64,000 nt of DNA. It comes from Betaproteobacteria bacterium. Lineage in GTDB: Bacteria > Pseudomonadota > Gammaproteobacteria > Burkholderiales > SG8-39. The notes under the pieces are model-generated. The model was given only the letters and a program-made list of their open reading frames with translations, was not told the DNA's origin and ran no database searches. Numbering within the stretch: position 1 is the first letter of the stretch; every line of letters begins with the position of its first letter. Positions 44,085-54,509 of this stretch are shown in pieces. The stretch lies in NCBI GenBank assembly GCA_016195915.1, contig JACPYS010000003.1, positions 1 to 64,000 on the forward strand, read 5' to 3'. A program made the translations under genes and the position numbers.

Positions 44085-44100
44085 GTCGTCAATTGACGAC
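44085..44100. promoter_or_regulatory. Candidate TetR operator O2 (perfect palindrome)
   Basis: GTCGTCAATTGACGAC is a perfect 16-bp inverted repeat directly after the TetR stop codon. It overlaps the -35 box of the promoter for the importer operon, so a bound repressor would block RNA polymerase. Confidence 0.75.
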
Positions 44101-44121
44101 CGATACCCCCTTTGCTATCTT
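44093..44121 (+). promoter_or_regulatory. Promoter of the importer-molybdenum hydroxylase operon
   Basis: TTGACG and TATCTT are separated by exactly 17 bases. The -35 element lies inside the palindromic operator. The first gene starts 43 bases downstream of the -10 box, preceded by GAGGAG. Confidence 0.6.
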
Positions 44122-44163
44122 GATCATCCGCCGCTCCGGGCGAACCCTCATGAGGAGAACTCC

Positions 44164-45495
44164 ATGACTCAGCAATTCGACCGCCGGTTCGGCCGGCGCG
44201 ACTTCATCAAGGCTTCCGCTGCCGCGGCGCTGGCCGGAAGCGGCCCTTTCCTCGGGCTGCGCCATGCGCACGCGGCCGACCCGATTCAGTTCTTTTGCTG
44301 GTCGGCCGGCGTGGACCAGGTGAAAAGCCACGTCAGCGCCTTCGAGGCAAAGACCGGACTCAAGGTCGCCTATAACAACGCCCCTTGGGCGCAGTACCGC
44401 GACACGCTCGTCACCAAGTTCGTCGGCAAGGCGCCGCTCGACGTCCTGTGGGTCTCCGACAGCTGGCTGCCCGAGTGGGCGGAGGCGGGATGGCTTGCTC
44501 CGATCGACGGCTACAAGGAACTTACCCAGTACAACGCCGATGTCGATGACTTCAGCACCAAGTCGATGTTGTGGAAGGGCAAGCAGTACGGCCTGACGTA
44601 CTACACGGATTACATGGCGTTCTTCTACGACGCGGAGAAGCTGCAGAAGGCGGGCATCAAGACGCCGCCGAAAACCTGGGACGAGGTCACGCAGCAGTCG
44701 CTGCAGATCAAGAAGGCCGGCCTCGCCGAATACCCGATGATGCTGTCGATGGCGCGCGAGAGCTGGCTGATCGAGTTCCTCTCCGCGATGGTGTTCTCCC
44801 ACGGCGGCCGCTTCGTGGAGGATTCCGGGGCGGCGGTGATGCAGGACCGCAGCAAGGGCGCGCATGCGGCGCTCAACTGGATCGTGGACGCGGTGAACAA
44901 GCACAAGATCGTCTCGCCCGCCTGCGTGGAGATCGGCGAGCTGAATGGCCTGAAGGCCTTCAGCTCTGGCAACCATGCCTTCGCGCTCCTCGGACGCTAC
45001 CGGGTGCGCACGCTGAACGATCCGAAGCAGTCGCAGATCGCCGGCCGCGTGAAGCAGGGCCTGATGCCGGCCGGGCCGAAGGGCTCCAACGCCACCGTGG
45101 GCTGGAACCGCTTCTACGGCCTCACCACCCAGGCGGCCGCGAACAAGGAGAAGGCAGTCAACGCGGTGAAGCTGATCGAATGGTTCGGCGGCAAGGCCGA
45201 GGGCAAGTACGCGTTCCAAAAGCTCATGTTCATGGACGTGGGCTCGGGTTTCGCGGTGAAGCCGCTCTTCAAGGACCAGGAGATCATCAAGGCCTACCAG
45301 TCGTATTCCGACATGGCCATGTACGAGAAGCAGCAGGCGCTCGCAAAGAAGAAGGACGTGGTGAGCCCGTGGTTCGGCGAGTGGGATGAAGCGAACGGCA
45401 CGGCCTGGCAGGCGGCGATCGTCGGCAAGAGCTCGGTGGACGATGCGCTGAAGCGCTCCGCCGATACCTGGAACAAGCTGCGCAAGCAGGCCTGA
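44164..45495 (+). CDS. Extracellular solute-binding protein (CUT1-type), Tat-exported
   Basis: A 443-residue binding protein with a twin-arginine signal (RRFGRRDFIKASAAAALAGSGPF) and mature start near ADPIQFFCWSAGVDQVKSHV. Typical family-1 segments are VLWVSDSWLPEWAEAGWLAPIDGYK and GLTYYTDYMAFFYDAEKLQKAGIKTPP. It is the receptor of the importer formed by the next three genes and the first gene of the TetR-controlled operon. The ligand is unknown. The oxidase encoded downstream suggests something other than a plain sugar. Confidence 0.92.
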   Translation: MTQQFDRRFGRRDFIKASAAAALAGSGPFLGLRHAHAADPIQFFCWSAGVDQVKSHVSAFEAKTGLKVAYNNAPWAQYRDTLVTKFVGKAPLDVLWVSDSWLPEWAEAGWLAPIDGYKELTQYNADVDDFSTKSMLWKGKQYGLTYYTDYMAFFYDAEKLQKAGIKTPPKTWDEVTQQSLQIKKAGLAEYPMMLSMARESWLIEFLSAMVFSHGGRFVEDSGAAVMQDRSKGAHAALNWIVDAVNKHKIVSPACVEIGELNGLKAFSSGNHAFALLGRYRVRTLNDPKQSQIAGRVKQGLMPAGPKGSNATVGWNRFYGLTTQAAANKEKAVNAVKLIEWFGGKAEGKYAFQKLMFMDVGSGFAVKPLFKDQEIIKAYQSYSDMAMYEKQQALAKKKDVVSPWFGEWDEANGTAWQAAIVGKSSVDDALKRSADTWNKLRKQA

Positions 45496-45508
45496 GCCGC
45501 CTCCGCCG

Positions 45509-46438
45509 ATGAGCGCGTTGCAGGGTACCGCGGGCCTTCCCCCGCCGCGGGCCTTCCGCGCCCCGGTGAGCCGCTACGACCAGACGAGCGCCCTATGGCT
45601 GCTCGCTCCCATGCTGCTGGTGCTGCTCGTAGTGGCGGTGTTCCCGGTCCTGTATTCGTTCTGGACCAGCCTCTACGACCTGAAGCTCACGCGCCCGCAC
45701 CGGGTTCCGTTCGTCTGGTTCGACAACTATCTCGTCATCTTCCAGGATCCGCTGTTCTGGTCGTCGGTCTGGCGCACGGCGTCGTTCTCCGCGGTGTCGG
45801 TGGCGGCGATCATGGTCATCGCGCTCCTCATGGCGCTGCTGCTGAACGAGGAGTTCCGCGGCCGTCGCTTCCTTTCGGCGATGCTGCTCGTTCCCTGGGC
45901 CATTCCCTACGTCGCGAACGGCCTGATGTGGAAGTGGATCTACGACTCCGGCTACGGAGCGCTCAACGGAGCGCTGTTCCAGCTTGACTTCATCGACAAG
46001 TACATGGTCTGGCTCGGCGATTCGCACAAGACGCTGCCGCTCATCGCCAACGCTTTCGTGTGGAAGGAAGTGCCGCTCGCGGCCATCCTGCTCCTGGTGG
46101 GCCTCAAGTCGATCCCGGCTGATCTCTATTCGGCCGCGCGCGTGGACGGAGCGAACGTGTGGCGGCGCTTCGCGCACATCACGCTGCCGTCGCTGCGCCC
46201 GGCGTTCATGTTGGTTGCGATCTACGAGACGATGATGGCGATCCGCCACTTCGATCTGTTCTTCATCCTGACCGAGGGCGGCCCGGCGGAGGCCTCGCAC
46301 GTCCTCGCCTGGCACGTCTACGTCGAGACCTTCCGCAAGCTTTCCTTCGGCACAGGGTCGGCGCTCGCCTATATCATCGCGCTCGTTACGTTCCTCCTCG
46401 CTTTCTCGCTGATTCGCGCGCTGGGGCGCAGGCTATGA
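45509..46438 (+). CDS. ABC importer permease, MalF-like
   Basis: A 309-residue permease with six membrane segments and the EAA loop DLYSAARVDGANVWRRFAHITLPSLRPA. It starts 13 bases after the binding-protein stop, and its stop overlaps the next permease start by four bases. Confidence 0.93.
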   Translation: MSALQGTAGLPPPRAFRAPVSRYDQTSALWLLAPMLLVLLVVAVFPVLYSFWTSLYDLKLTRPHRVPFVWFDNYLVIFQDPLFWSSVWRTASFSAVSVAAIMVIALLMALLLNEEFRGRRFLSAMLLVPWAIPYVANGLMWKWIYDSGYGALNGALFQLDFIDKYMVWLGDSHKTLPLIANAFVWKEVPLAAILLLVGLKSIPADLYSAARVDGANVWRRFAHITLPSLRPAFMLVAIYETMMAIRHFDLFFILTEGGPAEASHVLAWHVYVETFRKLSFGTGSALAYIIALVTFLLAFSLIRALGRRL

Positions 46439-47346
46439 CGGCGCTCGAGCGGGCGGGGCACCGGGTGTTCCTCGCCGCGGCCTCAGTCGTGTTCCTCGCC
46501 TACGTGCTCGCGCCCGTGGCATGGCTCGCGTCCTCGTCGGTGCAGCAGGAAGCGGAGATCACCTCGCGTCCGCCGCACTGGATTCCGCAGCGGCCGACAC
46601 CCGAGAATTTCGCAGCGATCTTCGAGGCGAAGGAAAAGCAGGTCACCTACGAAAACCGCAGGCAGGGCGATCCGGCCACCGGGGGCTACATTCCCTCCAC
46701 GGCACGCAACCTCATGCCGGCCATGTGGAACAGCCTGATCGTTGCCGTGGCGGTGGTGGTGCTGAACCTTCTCGTCAGCGTGCCGGCGGCCTATGCCATG
46801 GCGAAGATCCGCTTCATCGGGCGCTCCGCCTCGATCTATTTCATGCTCATTACGCGCGTGATCCCGGACATCGCGTTGGTGGTGCCCTTCTTCCTCTTCA
46901 TCCGCAAGCTGGGGCTGCTCGATCACCTTGGGTCGCTCGTGATCACCTACCTCGCGATCACGGTGCCGTTCAGCGTGTTCATCCTCGTGAGCTACTTCGA
47001 ATCGCTGCCCGACGAACTCGACAAGGCGGCGCGCATCGACGGCTGCTCGCGGCTGCAGACTCTGCTCCTGGTCTACGTGCCGCTCGCGGTGCCCTCGCTC
47101 GTGGCCGTAATACTGTTCACTTTCCTCACCAGCTGGAACGAGTTTCTGCTGGCCCTCATGTTCACGCAGACGCCCGCCTCCCAGACCATGCCGATCGTGG
47201 TGGCCTCGTTCGCCTCCGACTTCACGATCAGCTTCTCCTTCATCAATGCCGCCGGCGTGCTCGCGGTGGTGCCGCCGGTCGTTCTGGCGATCGCGTTCGA
47301 GCGCTACATCGTGTCCGGGCTGACGGCCGGCGCAGTGAAGGGCTGA
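46435..47346 (+). CDS. ABC importer permease, MalG-like
   Basis: A 303-residue permease with a long periplasmic loop (residues about 35-85) and the EAA loop DELDKAARIDGCSRLQTLLLVYVPLAVPS. The ATG at 46435, in the ATGA junction with the MalF-like gene, is chosen over a longer frame. Confidence 0.93.
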   Translation: MTALERAGHRVFLAAASVVFLAYVLAPVAWLASSSVQQEAEITSRPPHWIPQRPTPENFAAIFEAKEKQVTYENRRQGDPATGGYIPSTARNLMPAMWNSLIVAVAVVVLNLLVSVPAAYAMAKIRFIGRSASIYFMLITRVIPDIALVVPFFLFIRKLGLLDHLGSLVITYLAITVPFSVFILVSYFESLPDELDKAARIDGCSRLQTLLLVYVPLAVPSLVAVILFTFLTSWNEFLLALMFTQTPASQTMPIVVASFASDFTISFSFINAAGVLAVVPPVVLAIAFERYIVSGLTAGAVKG

Positions 47347-47353
47347 GGGAACC

Positions 47354-48466
47354 ATGGCAAGGATCCGGCTCCAATCGGTGGGCAAGCGGTACCCGAACGG
47401 ATTCAGCGCGCTCGAAAACCTGTCGCTCGAGATCGAGGACAAGGCGTTCGTCGTGTTGCTCGGGCCTTCGGGCTGCGGCAAGTCCACCACGCTCAACCTG
47501 ATCGCGGGGCTGGAGGACGTGACCTCGGGCGCGCTGTACTTCGACGAGCAGATCATGAACGTCGTGCCCGCGCACCGCCGCGACGTGGCCATGGTGTTCC
47601 AGAGCTATGCCCTTTACCCGCACAAGTCGGTGTATGAGAACATCGCCTTCGGGCTTCGCATGCGCGGGCACCCGGCGGCGGACATCGACCGGCGCGTGAA
47701 GGACGCGGCGCGCCGCTTGGAACTCGAGGCGCTCCTCGACCGGCGCCCGCACCAGCTCTCCGGCGGGCAGCGCCAACGCGTGGCGCTCGGCCGGGCGCTC
47801 GTGCGGCAGCCGGCGGTGTTCCTGATGGACGAGCCGCTCTCCAACCTCGACGCGACGCTTCGGATCGCAATGCGCGCGGAGATCAAGCAGCTTCACCAGA
47901 CAATGCAGACGACGTTCGTGTATGTGACGCACGACCAGGCCGAGGCGCTCACGCTCGCGGACCAGATTGTGGTCATGCGCGACGGAGTCATCCAGCAGAT
48001 CGGCTCGCCGGAGGAAATCTACGACCGGCCGCGTAACACCTTCGTCGCCTCGTTCCTCGGCAATCCGCCGATCAACTACCTTGAGGGCATGCTGACCGAG
48101 GAAGGCGAGGCGCTGTGCTTCCAGCGCGGTTCCCTCTCGCTCGTCCTTCCGCACGCGCTTGCCTTGCGGCTCAAGGGGCAAGCCGGCCGAAGCGTGAAGC
48201 TCGGACTGCGCGCGGAGGAGGTCGACGAGCACAGCGTACCGCGTCCAGGCGAGACGCTGCACGGGCGGGTTTCGTCCGTCCTGCCGGTGGGCTCCGACCA
48301 GTACCTCGGCTTCGAGGCCGAGGGAAAGCTCCTGTTCTTCCGCGTGGGCCGCGATCTGCGACATCGCGAAGGCGAGAACGTGGCACTGTCGGTCAACGTG
48401 AACCGGCTGCAGATCTTCGACTCAGGCACGGGCGATAGCCTTCTCTGGAGCGGGAACGGAGCGTGA
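47354..48466 (+). CDS. ABC importer ATPase, MalK/UgpC-like
   Basis: A 370-residue ATPase: Walker A GPSGCGKSTTLN, signature LSGGQRQRVALGRALVR, Walker B VFLMDEPLSNLDATLR, switch His in VTHDQAEALTLAD, and a C-terminal TOBE domain from about residue 240. It ends in a four-base overlap with the FAD-subunit gene of the molybdenum hydroxylase, which couples import and oxidation in one transcript. Confidence 0.94.
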   Translation: MARIRLQSVGKRYPNGFSALENLSLEIEDKAFVVLLGPSGCGKSTTLNLIAGLEDVTSGALYFDEQIMNVVPAHRRDVAMVFQSYALYPHKSVYENIAFGLRMRGHPAADIDRRVKDAARRLELEALLDRRPHQLSGGQRQRVALGRALVRQPAVFLMDEPLSNLDATLRIAMRAEIKQLHQTMQTTFVYVTHDQAEALTLADQIVVMRDGVIQQIGSPEEIYDRPRNTFVASFLGNPPINYLEGMLTEEGEALCFQRGSLSLVLPHALALRLKGQAGRSVKLGLRAEEVDEHSVPRPGETLHGRVSSVLPVGSDQYLGFEAEGKLLFFRVGRDLRHREGENVALSVNVNRLQIFDSGTGDSLLWSGNGA

Positions 48467-49332
48467 AGCCCGCCCCTTTCCGGTATCACAGTCCGGGCAC
48501 GCTCGACGAGGCGCTTGCCCTGCTCGCCGAGCATGGCGCTGGCGCGAAAGTGCTGGCCGGCGGCCAGAGCCTCGGGCCGATGATGAACATGCGCCTCGCG
48601 CAGCCCGACGCGCTGGTCGACATCAACGCGATCGCCGGCCTGGACTACGTGAGGGAACACGAAAAGACGATCGAGATCGGTGCGCTGACCCGCCACCATG
48701 CCATCGCCACGTCGCCGCTCGTGCGCGCGGCGTGCCCGCTGCTGGCCGAGGCCGCGCGCCAGATCGGGCATTACGCCATCCGCCAGCGCGGAACGATTGG
48801 CGGCTCGCTGGCGCACGCCGATCCCGCAGCCCAGTTTCCGCTCGCCTGCGCGACTCTGGGCGCGGAGATCACGGCCGCAGGTGCGGGACGAACGAGAACG
48901 ATCGCGGCGAGCGAATTCTTCCTCTCGCTAATGAGCACCGCGCTCGAGCCGGAGGAGATCATCGTGTCGGTTACCCTTCCCAAGGCGCCGACCTCCGAAG
49001 GCCAGGCCTACGTGCAGTTCAGCCGCCGGCGCGGCGATTTCGCGATCGTTGCGCTGGCAGCGACGGTGCGGCCGGACGCGGGCGGACACATCGACCAGGT
49101 ACGCCTGGGCGTAGGCGGAGCGACCGATCGCCCAATGGTGCTGGCGGAGCTTGCCGATTGCACTCGGGGGGAGAAGGCCGATTCGGGATGGGCCGCTCGC
49201 CTGGCGAAGGCCGCTTACGATGCGGTGGCGCCGATCGACACGCCGCGAGTGCCTGCCGAGTTCCGCCGCGAGCTGGTGCACGTTCTGACGCGGCGTGTCC
49301 TCGTGACGGCGCTCGAGCGCGCGAGGCGCTGA
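48463..49332 (+). CDS. FAD-binding medium subunit of a molybdenum hydroxylase (CoxM-like)
   Basis: A 289-residue protein starting at GTG. The FAD motifs of the xanthine-oxidase family are present: AKVLAGGQSLGPMMNMRLAQPD near residue 30, and IGHYAIRQRGTIGGSLAHADPAAQFP near residue 105. It takes electrons from the 2Fe-2S subunit. Start and stop overlap within the ATPase gene end. Confidence 0.93.
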   Translation: MKPAPFRYHSPGTLDEALALLAEHGAGAKVLAGGQSLGPMMNMRLAQPDALVDINAIAGLDYVREHEKTIEIGALTRHHAIATSPLVRAACPLLAEAARQIGHYAIRQRGTIGGSLAHADPAAQFPLACATLGAEITAAGAGRTRTIAASEFFLSLMSTALEPEEIIVSVTLPKAPTSEGQAYVQFSRRRGDFAIVALAATVRPDAGGHIDQVRLGVGGATDRPMVLAELADCTRGEKADSGWAARLAKAAYDAVAPIDTPRVPAEFRRELVHVLTRRVLVTALERARR

Positions 49333-49336
49333 CGCG

Positions 49337-49793
<457 letters not shown>

Positions 49794-49801
<8 letters not shown>

Positions 49802-52151
49802 GACGCGGTTCACCCAGATCGGCCGGGCGATCCCGCGCCGGGAAGACCGTCGCCTGCTGACCGGCAACGGGCGCTACGTCGACGATATCGAGATTCCGGG
49901 AGCGCTCCATGCCTGCTTCGTGCGCTCGCCGCATCCCCACGCGCGCATCGTGCGCATCGACGCGAAGGCCGCCCTCGCGATGCCGGGCGTGGCCGCGGTA
50001 CTCACGGGCGCCGATCTCGCGCAATGGACGACGCCGCTGCGCGTGGCGCCTCCCATCGAGGGACTCCATCCGGTCGAGATGACCACGCTCCCGGTGGACA
50101 AGGTCCGCTTCCACGGCGACCCGGTGGCCTGCGTCATTGCCCGCGACCGCTATCTCGCCGAAGACGCGGCCGAGCGCGTCGAGGTCGAATACGCTCCGCT
50201 GCCCGCGGTCGCGAACGCGGATCAGGCGCTTGCCGAAGGCACCGCGCTCGTCGACGAGTCGCTGCCTTCGAACCTCGTCTCGGAGCAGCGCTTCTCGACG
50301 GGCGACGTCTTCGCGCGCCGGCGTGAAGCCCATCGCGTCGTGGAATCCGCGTTCTCCCAGCATCGGCAGACGCACCTGCCGATCGAGACGCGCGGCTGCG
50401 CCGCGCTCTGGGATGAAGGCCGCGAGCATCTCACGCTGCACATCGGCTCGCAGGTGCCGCATCCGCTTCGCACGCAGCTCGCCGCGCGCATGCGGCTGTC
50501 GGAGTCGCAGGTGACGATCTCCTCGCTCGACGTCGGCGGCGGCTTCGGCCAGAAGATCGCCCTGTATCGCGAGGAACTGACCGTTGCCGCGGCGAGCCGG
50601 CATCTCCGGCGCCCGGTGCGCTGGCGCGAGGACCGCATGGAGAACCTGCTTGCGGCAAGCCACGCGCGCGAGGAGCTGTGCCGTACGCGCGCCGCCGTGA
50701 CCGACGATGGTCGCCTGCTCGGGCTGGAGCTGGAGATCCTCGAAGACTTCGGCGCCTACTGCTTCTATCCCGCCAATTACCTCGCGCGGGTGGTGGCGAT
50801 GATCCTCACGGGGCCGTACAAGGTGAGTGACTACGCGTTCGTGGTCCGGGTCGTACTCACCAACAAGTGCGGCAGCGGGCCGATGCGCGCACCCATGTCG
50901 ATCACGAGCTGGGTCATGGAAGGCACAATGGACGCGATCGCGCGGGAGCTGAAGCTCGACCCGCTCGAGGTGCGCCGGAGGAACATGGTGGCGGCGGCCG
51001 AGCTGCCCTACACCATGCCGACCGGGGAGGTCATTGCCGACATCACGCCGCGCGAAACGCTCGAGGCGGCGGTCACCCGAGTGGAATACGCGCAATTCCG
51101 CGAACGCCAGGCAGCGGCCCGCCGCGAGGGCCGCTACCTGGGCCTCGGCCTGTGCAGCGTGGTGGAGTCCACCACCTACGGCTCGCGCTTCTACAAGGCC
51201 GCCGGCATTCCGGGCTCGGGCCACGAGGCCGCCTGGGTGCGCATTGAGCCGAGCGGCGCGGTGAACGCATCGCTTGGCCTCGGCGCGAGCGGGCAGGGCT
51301 ACGAAACGGCGTTTTCGCAGGTGGTTGGAGAAGGCCTGGGCGTGGATCCGGCGAGCGTGCGCATCCATCTGGGCAACACCGACGTCGCGCCGTATGGCAT
51401 GGGCAGCCGCGGCGCACGCGGCGGGACGGCGGGCGGGGCGACGCTGTTCCTCTGCGCCCGGGATGCGAACGAAAAGATGCTCGCCATTGCGGCGAAGCTT
51501 CTGGGTTTCGATTCGTCCGAAGGTCTGCGCATGGTGGAAGGCAAGGTCGTGCGCGAAGTGCTGGGTGAGCGCATCGACACGGGCATCAGCTTCGCGCAGC
51601 TCGCACGCACGGCGTACCTGGATCCCACGGCGCTGCCCGCGGGCATGGCGCCTGGCCTGGATTTCTCCCGGACCTACGACCCGCCGCCCATGACTTACTC
51701 CAACGCCGCGCACGTGTGCGAGGTGGAGCTCGACGTGGAGACGGGCGCGGTGCGCATCCTGCGCTACGTGGTGGCCGAAGACTGCGGCACGGTGTTAAGC
51801 CCGGTGGTGGTGGAGGGGCAACAGCACGGTGCTGTCGCGATGGGGCTGAGTGGCGCACTACTCGAGCATATGCTCTACGACGAGGCCGCGCAGAACATCA
51901 CCGGCTCGCTGGCGGACTATCTGGTGGCCACGGCGACCGATCTGCCGCGCTTCGAGATCCTTCCCATGCACACGCCGAGCCGCGGCAATCCGGTGGGCAC
52001 GAAAGGCATGGCGGAGGGCGGGGTCATGGGTGCGATCGGCGCCATCTCGAATGCCGTGAACGACGCGCTGGCCCCGTTCGGCGTCGTCGCCGAGCGCCAG
52101 CCGCTCAGCCCCGACTACCTGCGCTCACTGCTCCGAGGAAAGACCCCATGA
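49794..52151 (+). CDS. Molybdenum-binding large subunit of a xanthine-dehydrogenase-family hydroxylase (CoxL-like)
   Basis: A 785-residue catalytic subunit. RREDRRLLTGNGRYVDDI opens the small domain. Cofactor contacts appear in LDVGGGFGQKIALYREE, and the active-site Glu lies in GTKGMAEGGVMGAIGAISNAV near the end. The CO-dehydrogenase active-site loop (VAYRCSFR) is not present, so this is not CODH. It more likely hydroxylates an aldehyde or N-heteroaromatic compound. The protein is cytoplasmic, with no signal. Confidence 0.92.
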
Positions 52152-52195
52152 AAGCCAGCTTCTACCGCCGCCACGGCGCCCTTGGAGTCCCATAA
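52148..52195 (+). pseudogene. Fifteen-codon stub of a quinone-oxidoreductase-like gene
   Basis: An ATG in the ATGA junction with the large-subunit stop opens MKASFYRRHGALGVP and ends at TAA. This resembles the first residues of MDR quinone oxidoreductases (MKA-x-F/Y-x-R-H-G). It looks like a further operon gene cut off by rearrangement just before the convergent TRAP operon. Confidence 0.4.
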
Positions 52196-52217
52196 TGAGA
52201 TCGTCGTCGAGCGGGCG

Positions 52218-53225
52218 TCAAAGCCCGAGCACCCGCCGCGCATTGCCTTCCAGAATCGCGTCCTGCTGCTCCGCGTTCAGGTAACGGTTGGCGGTCACGA
52301 TCTCCACCGGGCGCTCGTAGGCGATCGGGAAACAGTAGTCGCTGCCCATCATCACGCGGTCGGCGCCGATGTGGCGCACCAGGAAATCCACCACGGCGTC
52401 CGAATATCCGATGGTGTCATAATAGAAGCGCCGCAGGTATTCGGTCGGCCCGTGCTCAATGTGCTTCAGGTCGGCGCGCTTTTCCCATCCGCGATTGAGC
52501 CGTCCGACCAGCCAGGGAAACGCGCCGCCTGCGTGCGGCAGGACGATCACGAGCTTTGGGAAACGATCGAGCACGCCGCCGAAGATGAGGTGGGCTGCGG
52601 CAATCGCGCTCTCGAACGGATTGCCGAGCAGGTTGGTGAGGTAGTGCTTTTCCAGTCGTTTGTGATCGATGACGAACACCGGGTGCAGGAAGATGGGTAG
52701 CCCGAGCGCTTCGATCCTTTCGTATACGGGAAACAACGCCGCGTCCGACAACTCTTGCTCGAGTACGCGCGTAGCCATGTAAAAGCCGCGCACTCCAGGC
52801 AGTTTCGCTGCGCGCTCGACTTCGAGCGCGGCCAGATCGGGCGTGTGCATGGGAAGCGTAGCCAAGCCGATCAGGCGCTGCGGATGCGCCTCGTGCGCGC
52901 GCGCGAGTTCGTCGTTATAGCTCAACGCCAGCCGGTTGCCCGTTTCGCGCCCGGCCCAGTACACCATCGGCTGCGAGAGCGAAAGCGCGTGCACCGCGAC
53001 GCCCTGCTCGTCCATCGCGGCAATGCGCGCGTCGAGGTCGACGAAGCGCGGGCCGGCGGGGCCCGTAGCCAGGTTGCCGACCTTGAACTGCGGCCCCTTG
53101 CCTTCGATTTCCTTCCATTCGAGCCCGTGCGCCAGGCCGTGTTTGCTGAGCAGTTCCAGCCACGCGCGCGGATACCAGTGCGCGTGCACGTCGATCGGGT
53201 TGCCGTGCTGGTGGCGGTCGCTCAT
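52218..53225 (-). CDS. Amidohydrolase-family protein (ACMSD-like)
   Basis: A 335-residue TIM-barrel hydrolase or decarboxylase. It has PIDVHAHWYPRAWLELL (HxH) at the start, PIFLHPVFV in the middle, LPHAGGAFPWLVGRLNRG, and the Asp motif MMGSDYCFPIAYERP near the end. This order matches 2-amino-3-carboxymuconate semialdehyde decarboxylase relatives. Its ATG overlaps the DctM stop, so it is the last gene of the TRAP operon and probably acts on the imported acid. Confidence 0.87.
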   Translation of the reverse strand: MSDRHQHGNPIDVHAHWYPRAWLELLSKHGLAHGLEWKEIEGKGPQFKVGNLATGPAGPRFVDLDARIAAMDEQGVAVHALSLSQPMVYWAGRETGNRLALSYNDELARAHEAHPQRLIGLATLPMHTPDLAALEVERAAKLPGVRGFYMATRVLEQELSDAALFPVYERIEALGLPIFLHPVFVIDHKRLEKHYLTNLLGNPFESAIAAAHLIFGGVLDRFPKLVIVLPHAGGAFPWLVGRLNRGWEKRADLKHIEHGPTEYLRRFYYDTIGYSDAVVDFLVRHIGADRVMMGSDYCFPIAYERPVEIVTANRYLNAEQQDAILEGNARRVLGL

Positions 53226-54496
53226 TTGATATAGGGCAGGATCGCCAGTGAGAGTGCGGGAAGGTAGGTGACGACCATCAACGCTACGATCGCGGCGATG
53301 ATGAACGGTACCAACCCGGGATAGATGGAGGAAAGGGGCGCCTTGAAGACGGCCTGCCCGACGAAGATGTTGATGCCGAAGGGCGGGGTGAAGGTGCCTA
53401 TCGACAGGTTCATGATCAGGATCACGCCGAAGTGCACCGGGTCGACGCCGATCGATTTTGCAATCGGCACCAGCAACGGCGTAAGCACCAGGATCGACGA
53501 AGCAGTGTCGAGGAACATGCCGACTGCAAGCAGCAGCAGATTGATAGCGAGCAGCACGACCCAGGGCGAAACCTTCAGGTCCGTCACCAGCTCGACCAGC
53601 GCCTGCGAAGCGCCGTTGATAGTCAGCAGCCAGGAGAACACGCCGGCGACCGCGACGATGACGAATATCTGCGCCGTGAGGTACATCGAGCGCGTGGCCG
53701 TCCGGAACACGTCCGCCCAGCCCAGTTCGCGGTACACCAGCACGACGATGACGATCGCGTAGACGCAGGCGACGCCGGCAGCCTCGGTGGGCGAGAACAC
53801 GCCGGTGTAGATGCCGCCGAGGATGAACACGGGCGCCGCGATCGACCAGACGCCGTCGCGCGTCGCGGCGAGGAACTCCGCCATGTCGAACGGTGCGCCC
53901 GCAGCCTCGCCGCGGCGCCACGCGTGATACCAGATACAGACAGCGAATGAAAACGCGAGCACCAGGCCGGGGAAAATTCCCGCCGCGAACAATTTGACCA
54001 CCGATGTATCCGAAGCGATGCCGTAGAGAATGAACCCGATGGAGGGGGGAATCAGGTTGTCGATGGCGCCGGCCGCGATCAGCAGCCCGGATGAGAAACG
54101 CTCGCTGTAGCCAGCCGAGCGCAGGCGCCCGTAGGTGAGTCCGCCCACGGCCGCCACCGTCGCGGCGGTGGAGCCGGAGATCGCGCTGAATACGGTTGCC
54201 GTGCCGAGCGCGGTGAACGGCAGGTTGCCGCGCACGCTCCCGATCATTGAAGTCACCCAGCGCACGAGGCGCGACGAGACCCCGCCGCGGCCCATCAGGT
54301 CGCCGGCAAATATGAAAAACGGCACTGCGAGCAAGGCGAACTTGTCGATGCTGCTGAACATCACCTGATGCACGGCGGTCGCCGGCACCGCACTGAAGAA
54401 CGTGAGCACCACTGCAGAGGTGGCCAGCAAGATCAGGAAGAACGGGAACCCCAGCACGAGCAGGGCCAGCGGCATCAGTGCCATCACCCAGTTCAC
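53222..54496 (-). CDS. dctM: TRAP transporter large permease DctM
   Basis: A 424-residue membrane protein with about 12 segments. Family features include IFAGDLMGRGGVSSRLVRW, GSTAATVAAVGGLTYGRLRSAGYS and NLIPPSIGFILYG, ending in the NIFVGQAVFKAPLSSIYPGLVPF region. It carries out sodium-coupled import of the ligand presented by DctP. It lies 13 bases after dctQ and overlaps the amidohydrolase gene by four bases. Confidence 0.95.
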   Translation of the reverse strand: MNWVMALMPLALLVLGFPFFLILLATSAVVLTFFSAVPATAVHQVMFSSIDKFALLAVPFFIFAGDLMGRGGVSSRLVRWVTSMIGSVRGNLPFTALGTATVFSAISGSTAATVAAVGGLTYGRLRSAGYSERFSSGLLIAAGAIDNLIPPSIGFILYGIASDTSVVKLFAAGIFPGLVLAFSFAVCIWYHAWRRGEAAGAPFDMAEFLAATRDGVWSIAAPVFILGGIYTGVFSPTEAAGVACVYAIVIVVLVYRELGWADVFRTATRSMYLTAQIFVIVAVAGVFSWLLTINGASQALVELVTDLKVSPWVVLLAINLLLLAVGMFLDTASSILVLTPLLVPIAKSIGVDPVHFGVILIMNLSIGTFTPPFGINIFVGQAVFKAPLSSIYPGLVPFIIAAIVALMVVTYLPALSLAILPYIK

Positions 54497-54509
54497 GAAA
54501 CGGCAGCTT

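Noticed and set aside
52205-52223. Small hairpin CGGGC...GCCCG between the convergent hydroxylase and TRAP operons
   Set aside because: It has a five-base stem and no T-run, and it overlaps the amidohydrolase stop. Too weak to call a terminator.
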